The notes beneath the pieces were generated by a model. It saw only the letters and a program-made list of their open reading frames with translations, searched no databases and was not told the DNA's origin. This document shows, piece by piece, positions 7,696 through 16,961 of a stretch of 64,000 bases of DNA (the stretch's first letter is position 1; every line of letters starts with the position of its first letter). The stretch is taken from contig NZ_CP013420.1 of assembly GCF_001718695.1 (NCBI RefSeq), positions 2,294,001 to 2,358,000 of the forward strand, given 5' to 3'. This DNA comes from Burkholderia ubonensis (lineage in GTDB: Bacteria > Pseudomonadota > Gammaproteobacteria > Burkholderiales > Burkholderiaceae). Made by a program: the position numbers and the translations under genes.

Positions 7696-10182
7696 TCACG
7701 CGTCCGCGGGCGCCGTCTCGCCAGCCGCGTAGCTGGCCCACATGCCGTGCAGCGCATCCTCGAGGTTGCGCGCAAAGCGCGCCGCATCGCACAGCGGCGA
7801 CGCCAGCGTGCGCTCGCGCAGGGTCGCCCGCAGTGTCGCCAGCCGGTCGCGGTCGCGCGCGAACGCGACCGCCTTCGCGAGGTACGCCGCTTCGTCGTCC
7901 GCGATCCATTCCGCCATCCCCGCCGCATGCAGCAGGCTTTCGCAGATGTGCGTGACGAACCGGCTGCCCTTCATCCCGAGCACCGGCACGCCCATCCACA
8001 GCGCTTCGGCGCTGGTCGTGCCGCCCGGGTACGGGAACGGGCTGAGCGCGATGTCGATGCGGTTGTACGCGCCGAAGTATTCCGCGCGCGGCGAACCGCC
8101 CTCGAGGATCAGCCGGTCCGCGCCGATGCCGTGCCGCGCGAAACGGTCGAGCGTCGTCTGGTTCTGGTCGCCGGAGCCGAGTTCGTGCGCCTTCAGCAGC
8201 AAGCGCGCGTCCGGCAGGGCGTGCAGGATGCGCGACCACAGCGCGACGACGGCGTCGCTGATCTTGGACAGCTTGCCGAAGCAGCCGAACGTGACGCCGC
8301 CGTTGGCCACCATCGGCAGCGCTCCGACCGCGACGTCGTATGGCGGCGGCGTGAAGCACAGCCAGCTGTCCGGCAGCCGCCACGGCTTCTCGACGAAGTG
8401 ATGCTCCTCGTCGGCCGGCAGCGTATGTGCGTCGCCGATGAAATAGTCGATCGCGCGGCAACCGGTCGTCGCGAAGAAGCCGAGCCAGCTTGCCTGCACC
8501 GGCGCGGGCTTGTGCGCGAAGATCGGCAGGCCGCTCCAGTTGGTGTGGCCGGCCATGTCGATCAGGATGTCGATGCCGTCGTCGCGGATCACCTCCGCCG
8601 CCTGCTCGCGGGCCAGGCCGGTCACCTTCTTCCAGCTCGCGAAGCTCGGCTTGAGCCGCGCGGTCACGTCGTCCTCGGCGACGAAGGTCACGTAGGCATG
8701 CGGCTCGATGCGCGACCGGTCGATCCGCGCGAGCACGCTTTCCAGGAAGATGCCGACCGGGTGCTGCCGCAGGTCGCCGGACACGAAGCCAACGCGCAGC
8801 GGCCGCCCCTGCGCCTGCGCGACGCGCTGCCCGCGGTCGTGCTCGAACGGTTTGGCGTCACGCGCGAGATGCTCGCCGTAGCTGCGCGCCTCCGCGACCC
8901 ATTGCTCGGGCGTGAACGCGGGCGACGTCGTCATGTTGAACATCATCCGCGAATACGCGCGATGCAAGTCGTAGCGGATCGCTGCGCGGAACGCATCCAT
9001 CGCGCCGGCAAGATCCCCTTTCGCCCACAGGATGTCGCCGAGCGTCATCTGGATCCGCAAGGGATCGATGCCGAGCTCCCGCGCGATCTCGTAATGCTTC
9101 GTCGCCTCGTCGAGCTTGTCGAGCCGAAACAGCACGGCGGCGAGGTTGTGATGCGCGTCGGCATCGTCGGGGTTCAGGTCGACTGCGTGCCGGTGGCTCA
9201 GCTCCGAGGCGGCGAACATGTTGAGGTTGTGATACGCGAAACCGAGGAAGTTGTACGCGTCGGCCAGTTCGGGATCGAGCTCGATCGCGCGCCGGCACAG
9301 CTGCACCGCCTGCCCGAATTCGCCCTGCTGGCTGCGCAGCTCGCCGAGCCAGGCCCACGCCCGCGCATGCTCCGGGTCGATCGCGATCGCCTGCTCGAAC
9401 AGCTCGGCCGCCTTGCCGAAATCGCTGATGCGCTGCTGCAGCCTTGCCAGCACGCAATGCGCATCCGCGTCAGCCGGCTCGAGTCCCTCGAGCGCATGTT
9501 CGATCGCGCCCAGCGGATCACCGGCCGCGAGCAGCGCCGCGCTCAGCCCCTGGTGCGCGACGCGAAACCCCGGCTGCAGCGCGATGGCATGCCGATAGGC
9601 ATCCGCCGCGGCATCGTGTTTTTCCTGCGCGCGCAGCGCGTTGCCGAGATTGTTGTACGCCTGCGCGTACTGCGGGTCGTGCGCGACCGCCTTGCCGTAG
9701 CTCGCGGCCGCCGCTTCGTGCTCGCCCAGGTCATGCAGCGCGTTGCCGAGGTTGTTGTACGCCTCCGCATAGCCGGGACGCAGCTCGATCGCGCGCGCGC
9801 AGCTCGCCATCGCGGCCGCCGGGTCGCGCGCATCGCGCAGCGCGTTGCCGAGGTTGTTGTGCGCCTCCGGATAATCCGGCCGCAGCGCCACCGCGCGGCG
9901 ATAGTGCGCGATCGCGTCGTCGAGCCGACCGCATTCGCGCAGCATGTTGCCGAGGTTGTTGAAGTACGACGCGTCCGGCCGCTCTACGAGCGACTGCTGC
10001 ATCAACATGATCCCCGCGTCGTACTGCTTGAGCTGGCACGCGAGCAGCCCAAGGAAATGCAGCGCGTCCGGCTGACCCGGCTGCGCGGTGAGAATCGCGT
10101 CGTACAGCGCCTTCGCTTCCGCGAGACGCCCGGCCTGATGATGCGCGAGCGCAGACTGCAGAGTGTCGTGGATATCGTTCAT
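7696..10182 (-). CDS. TPR/O-GlcNAc transferase-type glycosyltransferase A
   Basis: This 828-residue cytoplasmic protein joins about a dozen tetratricopeptide repeats (residues 1-430, recurring NNLGNALR and YNNLGNAL cores) to a GT41/SPINDLY-type catalytic region. The catalytic part begins at GRPLRVGFVSGDLRQHPVGIF (about residue 460) and includes SPFPYPGGTT, ALWMGVPVLGMKG and THICESLLHAAG, the UDP-sugar-binding loop region. Such enzymes O-glycosylate Ser/Thr of proteins, with the TPR superhelix recruiting the substrate. The ATG at 10182 overlaps the stop of paralogue B by four bases (ATGA), indicating translational coupling. Next to fliCD, flagellin is the likely acceptor; this is inference. 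The N-terminal 110 residues are nearly identical to those of B. Confidence 0.88.
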   Translation of the reverse strand: MNDIHDTLQSALAHHQAGRLAEAKALYDAILTAQPGQPDALHFLGLLACQLKQYDAGIMLMQQSLVERPDASYFNNLGNMLRECGRLDDAIAHYRRAVALRPDYPEAHNNLGNALRDARDPAAAMASCARAIELRPGYAEAYNNLGNALHDLGEHEAAAASYGKAVAHDPQYAQAYNNLGNALRAQEKHDAAADAYRHAIALQPGFRVAHQGLSAALLAAGDPLGAIEHALEGLEPADADAHCVLARLQQRISDFGKAAELFEQAIAIDPEHARAWAWLGELRSQQGEFGQAVQLCRRAIELDPELADAYNFLGFAYHNLNMFAASELSHRHAVDLNPDDADAHHNLAAVLFRLDKLDEATKHYEIARELGIDPLRIQMTLGDILWAKGDLAGAMDAFRAAIRYDLHRAYSRMMFNMTTSPAFTPEQWVAEARSYGEHLARDAKPFEHDRGQRVAQAQGRPLRVGFVSGDLRQHPVGIFLESVLARIDRSRIEPHAYVTFVAEDDVTARLKPSFASWKKVTGLAREQAAEVIRDDGIDILIDMAGHTNWSGLPIFAHKPAPVQASWLGFFATTGCRAIDYFIGDAHTLPADEEHHFVEKPWRLPDSWLCFTPPPYDVAVGALPMVANGGVTFGCFGKLSKISDAVVALWSRILHALPDARLLLKAHELGSGDQNQTTLDRFARHGIGADRLILEGGSPRAEYFGAYNRIDIALSPFPYPGGTTSAEALWMGVPVLGMKGSRFVTHICESLLHAAGMAEWIADDEAAYLAKAVAFARDRDRLATLRATLRERTLASPLCDAARFARNLEDALHGMWASYAAGETAPADA
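9835..10160 (-). repeat. direct repeat copy 1 (5' end of glycosyltransferase A)
   Basis: About 326 bases encoding the first TPRs of protein A match 12030-12355 in protein B with 12 mismatches counted by eye. The offset is a constant 2195 bases. The last 80 or so bases are identical. Confidence 0.85.
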
Positions 10183-12377
10183 GCTTCGTTTGCCGTGTCC
10201 GTATAGCGTTGCCACATGCCGAGGAACGCCGCTTCGAGATGCGCCGCGAACCGGCGCGCGTCGCACAGCGGCGACGCGAGCAGCTGGGCGCGCAGCCCCG
10301 CGCGCAGCGCCGCGAGCCGCTCGCGGTCGCGCACCGCGTCGATCGCCTTCGCGAGATAGGCGTCCTCGTCGTCCGCGATCCAGTCGCCCATCCCCGCCGC
10401 GTGCAGCATGCTCTCGCAGATGTGCGTGACGAACCGGCTGCCCTTCATGCCGAGCACCGGCACGCCCATCCACAGCGCTTCGGCCGTGGTCGTGCCGCCC
10501 GGGTACGGGAACGGGCTCAGCGCGACGTCGATGCGGTGGTACGCGGCGAAATAGTCGGCGCGCGGCGTCGCGCCCTCGAATTCGAGCCGGGCCGCGTCGA
10601 TGCCGTGCCGCGCGAAGCGCGCGATCGTCGCGTCGCGCACGCTCGCGCGGTCGAGCTCCTGCGCCTTGAGCAGCAGCCGCGCCGCCGGCAGTTCATGCAG
10701 CAGCCGCGACCACACGCGCACGACGTCGTCGCCGATCTTCACGAGCTTGCCGAAGCAGCCGAACGTCGGATGGCCGCGCGCCGCCATCGGCAGCGGACCG
10801 GCCGCGACGTCGTGCGCCGGCGGCGTGAAGCACAGCCAGCTGTCCGGCAGCCGCCATGGCTTCTCGACGAAGTGATGCGCCTCGGCGTCCGGCAGCGTGC
10901 AGGCATCGCCGATGAAGTAGTCGATCGCGTCGCAGCCGGTCGACGCGAAGAAGCCGAGCCAGCTCGCCTGCACCGGCGCGGGCTTCCAGCCGAACACGGC
11001 GAGCCCGCTGTCCTGCGTATGGCCCGCGAGGTCGACGAGGACGTCGATCCCGTCGTCATGAATCATCCGCGCGGCCGCGCCCGGGGCGAGCCCGGCGATC
11101 GAGCGCCAGCCTCCCGCATGCGGCTTCAGCCGCGCGGTGATCGCGTCCTCCTCGTCCGACGTCACGTAGACGCGCAGGTCGATGCGCGTGCGATCGAGGT
11201 GCGCGAGCACGCTTTCCAGGAAGATGCCGACCGGGTGCTGGCGCAGGTCGCCCGACACGAAGCCGACGCGCAGCGGCCGCCCTTGCGCGCGCGCGGCCCG
11301 CTCGCGCGGATCGTGCGCGTAGCGCGTCGATCGCGCGGCCAGGTGCCGGCCGTAGCGCCGCGCATCGTCCAGGTAGTCGGCGGGGCTCACGCACGCGGAC
11401 GCCGCCGCGCTGAACAGCAGCCGGCCCAGCACTTCGGCCGCGCCGTCGTCGGCGTCGTCGCGCATCAGTGCAAGCGCGTCGCGATACGCGGGGACCGCCG
11501 CGTCGACGTTGCCCTGCGCGCGCAGGATGTCACCGAGATTGACGTGCATCGATGCGCTCGGCGCGCCGCCGTCCAGCGCGCGCCGGCAATACGCAAGCGC
11601 CTCGTCGAGCCGGTTCAGCTTGAGCAGCACGACCGACAGGTTGTGGCACGCGCCGGCGTCCGCCGGATTCAGTGCGACGGCCTTGCGATAGGCGGCCTGC
11701 GCCGCGTCGAGTTGCGCCAGCCCGTGATAGGCGTTGCCCGCGTTGTTGTGCGCGTCGCCGAGGTCCGGCGCGAGCCGGATCGCGTCCAGCGCATGCGCGA
11801 GCGCTTCCGCGTAGCGCATCTGCCGGCGGCGCACGCCGCTGAGGTTCGCGTGCGCGACCGCCATCGACGCGTCCAGTTCGATCGCGCGTTCATAGTGCTT
11901 GGCGGCGCCATCGAGGTCGCCCAGGTCTTGCAGCGCGTTGCCGAGATTGTTGTACGCCTGCGCGTAATCGGGGCGCAGCTCGATCGCGCGCGCACTGCTC
12001 GCCATCGCCGCCGTCGGTTCGCCCGCGTCGCGCAGCGCGTTGCCGAGGTTGTTGTGCGCCTCCGGGTAGTCGGGCCGCAGCGCCACCGCGCGGCGGTAGT
12101 GCGCGATCGCGTCGTCGAGCCGGCCGCATTCGCGCAGCATGTTGCCGAGGTTGTTGAAGTACGACGCGTCCGGCCGCTCGACGAGCGAGCGCTGCATCAA
12201 CATGATCCCCGCGTCGTATTGCTTGAGCTGGCATGCGAGCAGCCCGAGGAAATGCAGCGCGTCCGGCTGGCCCGGCTGCGCGGTGAGAATCGCGTCGTAC
12301 AGCGCCTTCGCTTCCGCGAGACGCCCGGCCTGATGATGCGCGAGCGCAGACTGCAATGCCTGAGCGGTTCCGTCCAT
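10179..12377 (-). CDS. TPR/O-GlcNAc transferase-type glycosyltransferase B
   Basis: This is the second paralogue, 732 residues from the ATG at 12377 (a TTG six codons upstream is possible). TPRs cover residues 1-340. The GT41/SPINDLY catalytic part starts at GRPLRVGFVSGDLRQHPVGIF (about residue 365) and carries the same SPFPYPGGTTTAEALWMGVPVLG and FVTHICESMLHAAG blocks. The stop codon overlaps the start of paralogue A as ATGA. The 5' 326 bases match paralogue A almost exactly, while the middle TPRs and parts of the catalytic region have diverged. That pattern suggests duplication followed by gene conversion or recombination. A role in protein, probably flagellin, O-glycosylation is inferred from family and location. 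Confidence 0.87.
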   Translation of the reverse strand: MDGTAQALQSALAHHQAGRLAEAKALYDAILTAQPGQPDALHFLGLLACQLKQYDAGIMLMQRSLVERPDASYFNNLGNMLRECGRLDDAIAHYRRAVALRPDYPEAHNNLGNALRDAGEPTAAMASSARAIELRPDYAQAYNNLGNALQDLGDLDGAAKHYERAIELDASMAVAHANLSGVRRRQMRYAEALAHALDAIRLAPDLGDAHNNAGNAYHGLAQLDAAQAAYRKAVALNPADAGACHNLSVVLLKLNRLDEALAYCRRALDGGAPSASMHVNLGDILRAQGNVDAAVPAYRDALALMRDDADDGAAEVLGRLLFSAAASACVSPADYLDDARRYGRHLAARSTRYAHDPRERAARAQGRPLRVGFVSGDLRQHPVGIFLESVLAHLDRTRIDLRVYVTSDEEDAITARLKPHAGGWRSIAGLAPGAAARMIHDDGIDVLVDLAGHTQDSGLAVFGWKPAPVQASWLGFFASTGCDAIDYFIGDACTLPDAEAHHFVEKPWRLPDSWLCFTPPAHDVAAGPLPMAARGHPTFGCFGKLVKIGDDVVRVWSRLLHELPAARLLLKAQELDRASVRDATIARFARHGIDAARLEFEGATPRADYFAAYHRIDVALSPFPYPGGTTTAEALWMGVPVLGMKGSRFVTHICESMLHAAGMGDWIADDEDAYLAKAIDAVRDRERLAALRAGLRAQLLASPLCDARRFAAHLEAAFLGMWQRYTDTANEA
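12030..12355 (-). repeat. direct repeat copy 2 (5' end of glycosyltransferase B)
   Basis: This is the partner of 9835-10160. Recombination between the copies would remove about 2.2 kb and fuse B's start to A's body in frame. Confidence 0.85.
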
Positions 12378-12470
12378 CTCGTCTGCCCTGCTCAATACGG
12401 ATGAGTCGCATACGCAGTCGATCGGCGACCGTCAGATGTCCGATCGTGACGGGCGAGGTCGCGATCCCTT

Positions 12471-12500
12471 CGCGACCTATCGCGACCTATCGCGGCCTAT
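12471..12500. repeat. three 10-bp tandem units
   Basis: CGCGACCTAT, CGCGACCTAT, CGCGGCCTAT, then CGCGGC, lie in the 256-base gap between genes B and C. The function is unknown. It may simply be slippage. Confidence 0.6.
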
Positions 12501-12633
12501 CGCGGCGACGATGCCGCGCGCCGCCAGGTCGGGGGAACGTCAGGTCGGCCGGCGCGCTGCTCGGCGCGACGTCCGCCGTGTTCCGCTTGCCGCCGACGCG
12601 GCATCGTCGGCGCACGTCACGCCGTGACCGACC

Positions 12634-14421
12634 TCACGCGGACTCGACCGGCGCGGCGTCGACGCGGCGCGCCCACATCGCGTGCAGCGCGTCCTCGAAA
12701 TTGCGGGCGAAGCGGGGCGCATCGCACAGCGGCGACGCGAGCACCTGCGCGCGCAGCGTCGTGCGCAGCACCGCCAGCTCGGCCGGCTTGGCCGTCTGCG
12801 CGACGGCCTTCGCGACGTACGCGTCGTCGTCGTCAGCGATCCACTCGGGCAGCCGCGCCGCATGCAGCAGGCTCTCGGCGATGTGCGACAGGAACCGGTC
12901 GCCGCGCCGGCACAGCACGGGCACGCCCATCCACAGCGCTTCGGCGGTCGTCGTGCCGCCCGGGTACGGGAACGGGCTCAGCATCAGGTCGACGCGCCGG
13001 TACGCGGCCAGGTACTCCGCGCGCGGCGAGCGGCCTTCGAGGATCAGGCGCGACGCATCGATGCCGTGCGCCGCGAAGCGCGCGGCGAGCGCCTGCTGTT
13101 CGCGCGGATCGTCGAGATGCTCCGCCTTCACGAACAGCTTCGCGCCCGCGACCGACTGCAGCACGCGCGACCAGACCGCGACGACGCGATCGGTGAGCTT
13201 CGCGAGCTTGCCGAAATAGCCGAAGGTCGGATGGCCGTTCGCGAGCATCGGCAACGCGCCGACGTCGACCGCATCGGCCGGCGGCGTGAAGCACAGATAG
13301 CTGTCCGGCAGATGCCACGGCCGCTCGGTGAAATGCGCGGCCTCCGCGGGCGGCAGTACGTGGCGATCGCCGATCACGTAGTCGATCGCGCGCACGCCGG
13401 TGCTCGCGAAGTAGCCGGGCCAGCTCGCCTGCAGCGGCGCCGCCTTCCACGCGAACAGCGGCAGGCGGTTGTAGATCGTGTGGCCCGATGCGTCGAGCAG
13501 CACGTCGATGCGGTCCGCGCGGATTCGCGCGGCCGCCGCCTCGTCGCTCAGGCCGGCGAGGCAGGTCCACGTCGAGAAAGTCGGCTTGATGCGGGCGGTG
13601 ACGTCGTCCTCGACGTCGCGCGTCGGGTACGCATGCATCTCGATCCGGTTCGCGTCGAGATGCTTCAGCATGCTCTCGATGAAATAGCCGACCGGATGCG
13701 ACTTCAGGTCGCCCGACACGATGCCGACCTTGAGCGGCCGCCCGACGCGGGCGGTCAGGTCGACGAGCCAGTCCGTCCACGGCTTCGCGCGGCGCGTGAC
13801 GAGTTCGTCGTAGCGGGCGGCCTCGGCGAGATACGCGTCATGGTCGAATGCGTCGCCGTAGTGGCTCGCGAACAGCAGGTTGCTGCGCGGCTCCGGCAGT
13901 TCGGGGTGCAGCGCGATCGCGTGCTGGTATGCCTCGAGCGCGGCCGGGATCTCGTTCAGGTCGAACAGCGCGTTCGCAAGGTTGTTGTAGGCCTTGGCGT
14001 TGTCCGCGTTCAGCGAGATCGCCTTGCAGAACGAATCGACGGCCGCGCGGGCGTCGCCGGCGAGCCGCTGCGCGTTGCCGAGGTTGTTGTACGCGTCGAC
14101 GTAGTCGGGCCGCAGCTCGATCGCGAGGCGGAAGCACTCGGCGGCGGCGCAATGGCGGTTGTCCGCCTGCATCACGTTGCCGAGGTTGTAGTAGTAGATC
14201 GCCTCGGGCTTGACCTCGATCGCTGCCATGATCAGGTTGGATGCCTCCTGATAGCGCCCGTACTGGTGGCCGATCAGGCCGAGGAGGTGGAGCGCGTCCG
14301 CGTGCCGGGGATCGGTCTCGAGGATCTGCCGGTACAGGGTCTCGGCCTCTTCGAGGCGGTCGGCCTGATGGTGCGCCAGCGCGTGCTCGATCGTGGCGGT
14401 GGCGGGGGAGGTGGGCATCAT
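12634..14421 (-). CDS. TPR/O-GlcNAc transferase-type glycosyltransferase C
   Basis: This is the third paralogue, 595 residues, with fewer TPRs (residues 1-190, for example RPDYVDAYNNLGNAQRLAGD). The catalytic region starts near residue 225 (GRPLKVGIVSGDLKSHPVGYF), with SPFPYPGGTTTAEALWMGVPVLC and FLSHIAESLLHAA. The usual GMKGSRF is CRRGDRF here. It is more diverged than A and B are from each other, so it is the older split. It starts the leftward three-gene run and diverges from the sugar-modification operon across 372 bases. Having three such enzymes suggests different acceptor sites or different sugars. Confidence 0.87.
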   Translation of the reverse strand: MMPTSPATATIEHALAHHQADRLEEAETLYRQILETDPRHADALHLLGLIGHQYGRYQEASNLIMAAIEVKPEAIYYYNLGNVMQADNRHCAAAECFRLAIELRPDYVDAYNNLGNAQRLAGDARAAVDSFCKAISLNADNAKAYNNLANALFDLNEIPAALEAYQHAIALHPELPEPRSNLLFASHYGDAFDHDAYLAEAARYDELVTRRAKPWTDWLVDLTARVGRPLKVGIVSGDLKSHPVGYFIESMLKHLDANRIEMHAYPTRDVEDDVTARIKPTFSTWTCLAGLSDEAAAARIRADRIDVLLDASGHTIYNRLPLFAWKAAPLQASWPGYFASTGVRAIDYVIGDRHVLPPAEAAHFTERPWHLPDSYLCFTPPADAVDVGALPMLANGHPTFGYFGKLAKLTDRVVAVWSRVLQSVAGAKLFVKAEHLDDPREQQALAARFAAHGIDASRLILEGRSPRAEYLAAYRRVDLMLSPFPYPGGTTTAEALWMGVPVLCRRGDRFLSHIAESLLHAARLPEWIADDDDAYVAKAVAQTAKPAELAVLRTTLRAQVLASPLCDAPRFARNFEDALHAMWARRVDAAPVESA

Positions 14422-14793
14422 GAGATCTGTCGTCCTGCTAGGGTCTGTTCACGCTGGTAACGGGCTTGCGGACGTGCGGCGCCGCGCACGGACAGTCCCC
14501 GACGTGTCCGAATTCTCTCCGCGCGCGCCGCGTTCCAATCCGGCGATCAGGCGCCGGAATTGGTCGTAATTCCCGCGACTGCAAGCCCGCCGAAATCGTC
14601 GCCGAACACCGCGCATCCATCGAAATGCGGGGTGAAATGGGCCGCTAATCCGACATTCGATCCTGACGGCGGTCGATAGACTTGATCGCAGAAAGATGTC
14701 CGACTTGCGACATGCGGACGGCCGCGCATCCAGATGCCGGCGCAGCGCTCACGCGTTCGTCCGGTCTCACCCTTTGTGCCTGGAGCCTTGTGT
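14422..14793. other. divergent intergenic region of the glycosylation island
   Basis: This 372-base region must carry promoters for both arms. It is less GC-rich than the coding DNA. No clear sigma-70, sigma-28 or sigma-54 match and no gene is visible. Confidence 0.5.
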
Positions 14794-15579
14794 ATGCACG
14801 AATCAGCGATCATCACCAACGCAGACGGCGATCAGCTCGCGGCGCGCCGCGAACTGTTCGACCTGATGCAGACCTATCCTGCGACGCGCGAGGAACTGGA
14901 ACGCTCGCTCGGCCTGTTCGTGCGCGGCTCGCTGCTCGCGCGCATCCTGGCGACGTTCGAGGTGTACCAGCGGATCGTGCCGCTGCCGGGCGCGATCCTC
15001 GACATGGGCACGTGGCGCGGGCAGACCGCCGTGCTGTGCGAGAACTTCCGCGCGATTCTCGAGCCGCTGAACTTCCAGCGCCGCATTCACGCATTCGATA
15101 CGTTCACGGGCTACACGGGCTTTGCCGAGAACGACGCACGCGACCGCAAGCTGTTCTCCGACGGCACGTACTCGCTGTCCGGCGAGTACGCCGACCTGCT
15201 GCGCAAGCTGCTGAGCCTGCACGAGCGCAACAACGCGATGGGGCACGTGCATGACAAGCACCGCGTGTGGGAAGGCGACTGCCGCGACACGCTGGCGGCG
15301 TTCGACGAAGCGCATCCCGGCGAGATGGTCGCGCTCGCATGGTTCGACCTGAACGTGATCGAGCCGACCCGGCACGCGTTCGAAGCGGTGATGGCGCGGC
15401 TGGTGCCCGGCGGCGTCGTCGCGTTCTGGCAGCTCACCCGCGGCGGCCAGTTGCCGGCCGAAGGCATCCATTACCTGCGCGACCTGCTCGGCAATCGCCC
15501 GCACCAGATCCACAAGGCGGCGGCATACCCGTCGCTCTGCTACCTGTCGTTCCCCGAAGGCGGAGGCGCACGCAAATGA
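14794..15579 (+). CDS. TylF/MycF-type SAM-dependent O-methyltransferase
   Basis: This 261-residue class I methyltransferase resembles the macrocin/TylF group, which methylates sugar hydroxyls. Residues around 65-75 give the SAM motif LPGAILDMGTWRGQT. HAFDTFTGYTGF supplies the acidic residue of motif II. WEGDCRDTL and ALAWFDLNVIEPTRHAFEAV follow, the last carrying metal/substrate-binding acids. The ATG at 14794 is preceded by TGGAG; the preceding 20 codons lack family similarity. It is the first gene of a six-gene operon whose next start overlaps its stop (ATGA). Methylation of a flagellin glycan sugar is a reasonable inference. Confidence 0.82.
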   Translation: MHESAIITNADGDQLAARRELFDLMQTYPATREELERSLGLFVRGSLLARILATFEVYQRIVPLPGAILDMGTWRGQTAVLCENFRAILEPLNFQRRIHAFDTFTGYTGFAENDARDRKLFSDGTYSLSGEYADLLRKLLSLHERNNAMGHVHDKHRVWEGDCRDTLAAFDEAHPGEMVALAWFDLNVIEPTRHAFEAVMARLVPGGVVAFWQLTRGGQLPAEGIHYLRDLLGNRPHQIHKAAAYPSLCYLSFPEGGGARK

Positions 15580-16961
15580 AGATCGCCATCCTCGGCAACG
15601 GCATTCTCGGCCTGATGACGGCCCGCGCATGGCAGCAGGCCGACCCCGGCGTCGAGCTCGTCATCGTCGGCCACGCGCATCGGCCCGGCTCGGCAACGCG
15701 TGCGGCGGCGGCGATGCTCAACTCCTTTACCGAGCTGGAAGGCGACTCGCTCGGCACGCCGATCGACCGCTTCAAGTTCGAACTGAGCCGCGCGGCGACG
15801 GCGGCGTGGCCCGCCGTGTTCGCCGAGATCTGCACGCCGGAGCGCGCGGTCGCGCACGGCTTCGGCACCTTCGTGCTGAACAACGCGGCGACCGACGCGC
15901 TCGACGACGAGAACTTCGCGGCCATGCAGCGGTTCTGCCGGGAATTCGAGGAGCCCTGCGAGGCGGTCGATCCGTCAGGCATCCCGAACTATCACCCCGA
16001 CCCGCGCTATCGCGCGCTGAAGGCGGTGTTCCTGGAGCGTGAAGGCTGGGCCAATCCGAAGCAGTTTCTCGACGCGCTGACGGCGTCCGTCGCGCAGGCC
16101 GGCAACGCGCGCTTCATCGACGCCGAAGTCGAGCGGCTCGACACCGCCGGCGGGCGCGTCGTCGCGGCGCGGCTGTCCGACGGCAGCGTGCTCGGCGCGG
16201 ACCGCTTCATCCTCAGCAACGGCGCCAACCTGACGCGCGTGCTGCAGGCGAGCCTGCCCGAGCTGCCGGTGCAGCGGATGTTCTACGGCATCGGCATGTC
16301 GGTCGAGCTGCAGAGCGCGGAGAACGTGCACACGCACTGCGTGCGCACGACCAACCGCGGCCTCGCGTGCGGCGTGTATTCGGCGCCGTACGGGCCCGAC
16401 CGCACGCTGGTCGGCGCCAGCAACTACATCAGCCCGGTGCCGCACGAGCACGGCCATGCCGGCAGCGCGTACACGCTGCTGAAATCCGCGATGGACCAGA
16501 TCAACACCCGCTTCTCGCGCGCGAACCTGGTCAACGTCAACGTCGGCTGGCGGCCGACGACGTCCGACCTGTATCCGCTGTTCGGTGAAACCAGCGTGCG
16601 GGACCTGTGGATACTCGGCGGGACCAAGCGCGACGGCTTCCACCTGTCGCCGGTGCTGTGCCGCGACCTCGTCGCGGCGATGCGCGGCCAGCCGATCGAT
16701 CCGCGCTACGCGGAACTCGCGCCCGAGCGAAAGCTGATCCGCAACATGACGCGCGAGGCCGCGATCGCGAAGACCGTGCGCCATCAGATCAATGCGGCCT
16801 ACCAGCACGATTTCGTGCCGGCGAGAAACCGCATGGTCGAGCAGCTCCAGAACACGATGCGCGCGGACCTGGAAGCGCTGCACGACAGGCTGGGCGCGAC
16901 GGACTGGGGCATTCCGCCCGAGCTCGTCGACATGTACCGGTACGGCCACATCCCGGCATGA
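15576..16961 (+). CDS. FAD-dependent oxidoreductase (DAO family)
   Basis: The 461-residue protein starts with a Rossmann dinucleotide motif, MKIAILGNGILGLMTARAW (GxGxxG at residues 7-12). It has a second FAD contact, GADRFILSNGAN, and the C-terminal DAO motif WILGGTKRDGFHLSPVL. These flavoproteins oxidise amines, amino acids or secondary alcohols. The substrate here is unknown; a sugar or amino-sugar intermediate is plausible from the operon. Its ATG overlaps the stop of the methyltransferase, and its stop overlaps the next start, so translation is coupled on both sides. About 70 residues at the C-terminus beyond the DAO fold are helical and unassigned. Confidence 0.78.
   Translation: MKIAILGNGILGLMTARAWQQADPGVELVIVGHAHRPGSATRAAAAMLNSFTELEGDSLGTPIDRFKFELSRAATAAWPAVFAEICTPERAVAHGFGTFVLNNAATDALDDENFAAMQRFCREFEEPCEAVDPSGIPNYHPDPRYRALKAVFLEREGWANPKQFLDALTASVAQAGNARFIDAEVERLDTAGGRVVAARLSDGSVLGADRFILSNGANLTRVLQASLPELPVQRMFYGIGMSVELQSAENVHTHCVRTTNRGLACGVYSAPYGPDRTLVGASNYISPVPHEHGHAGSAYTLLKSAMDQINTRFSRANLVNVNVGWRPTTSDLYPLFGETSVRDLWILGGTKRDGFHLSPVLCRDLVAAMRGQPIDPRYAELAPERKLIRNMTREAAIAKTVRHQINAAYQHDFVPARNRMVEQLQNTMRADLEALHDRLGATDWGIPPELVDMYRYGHIPA

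Noticed and set aside
14437..14460. GGGTCTGTTCACG segment resembling the end of an insertion sequence
   Set aside because: No matching inverted end, target duplication or transposase is nearby.
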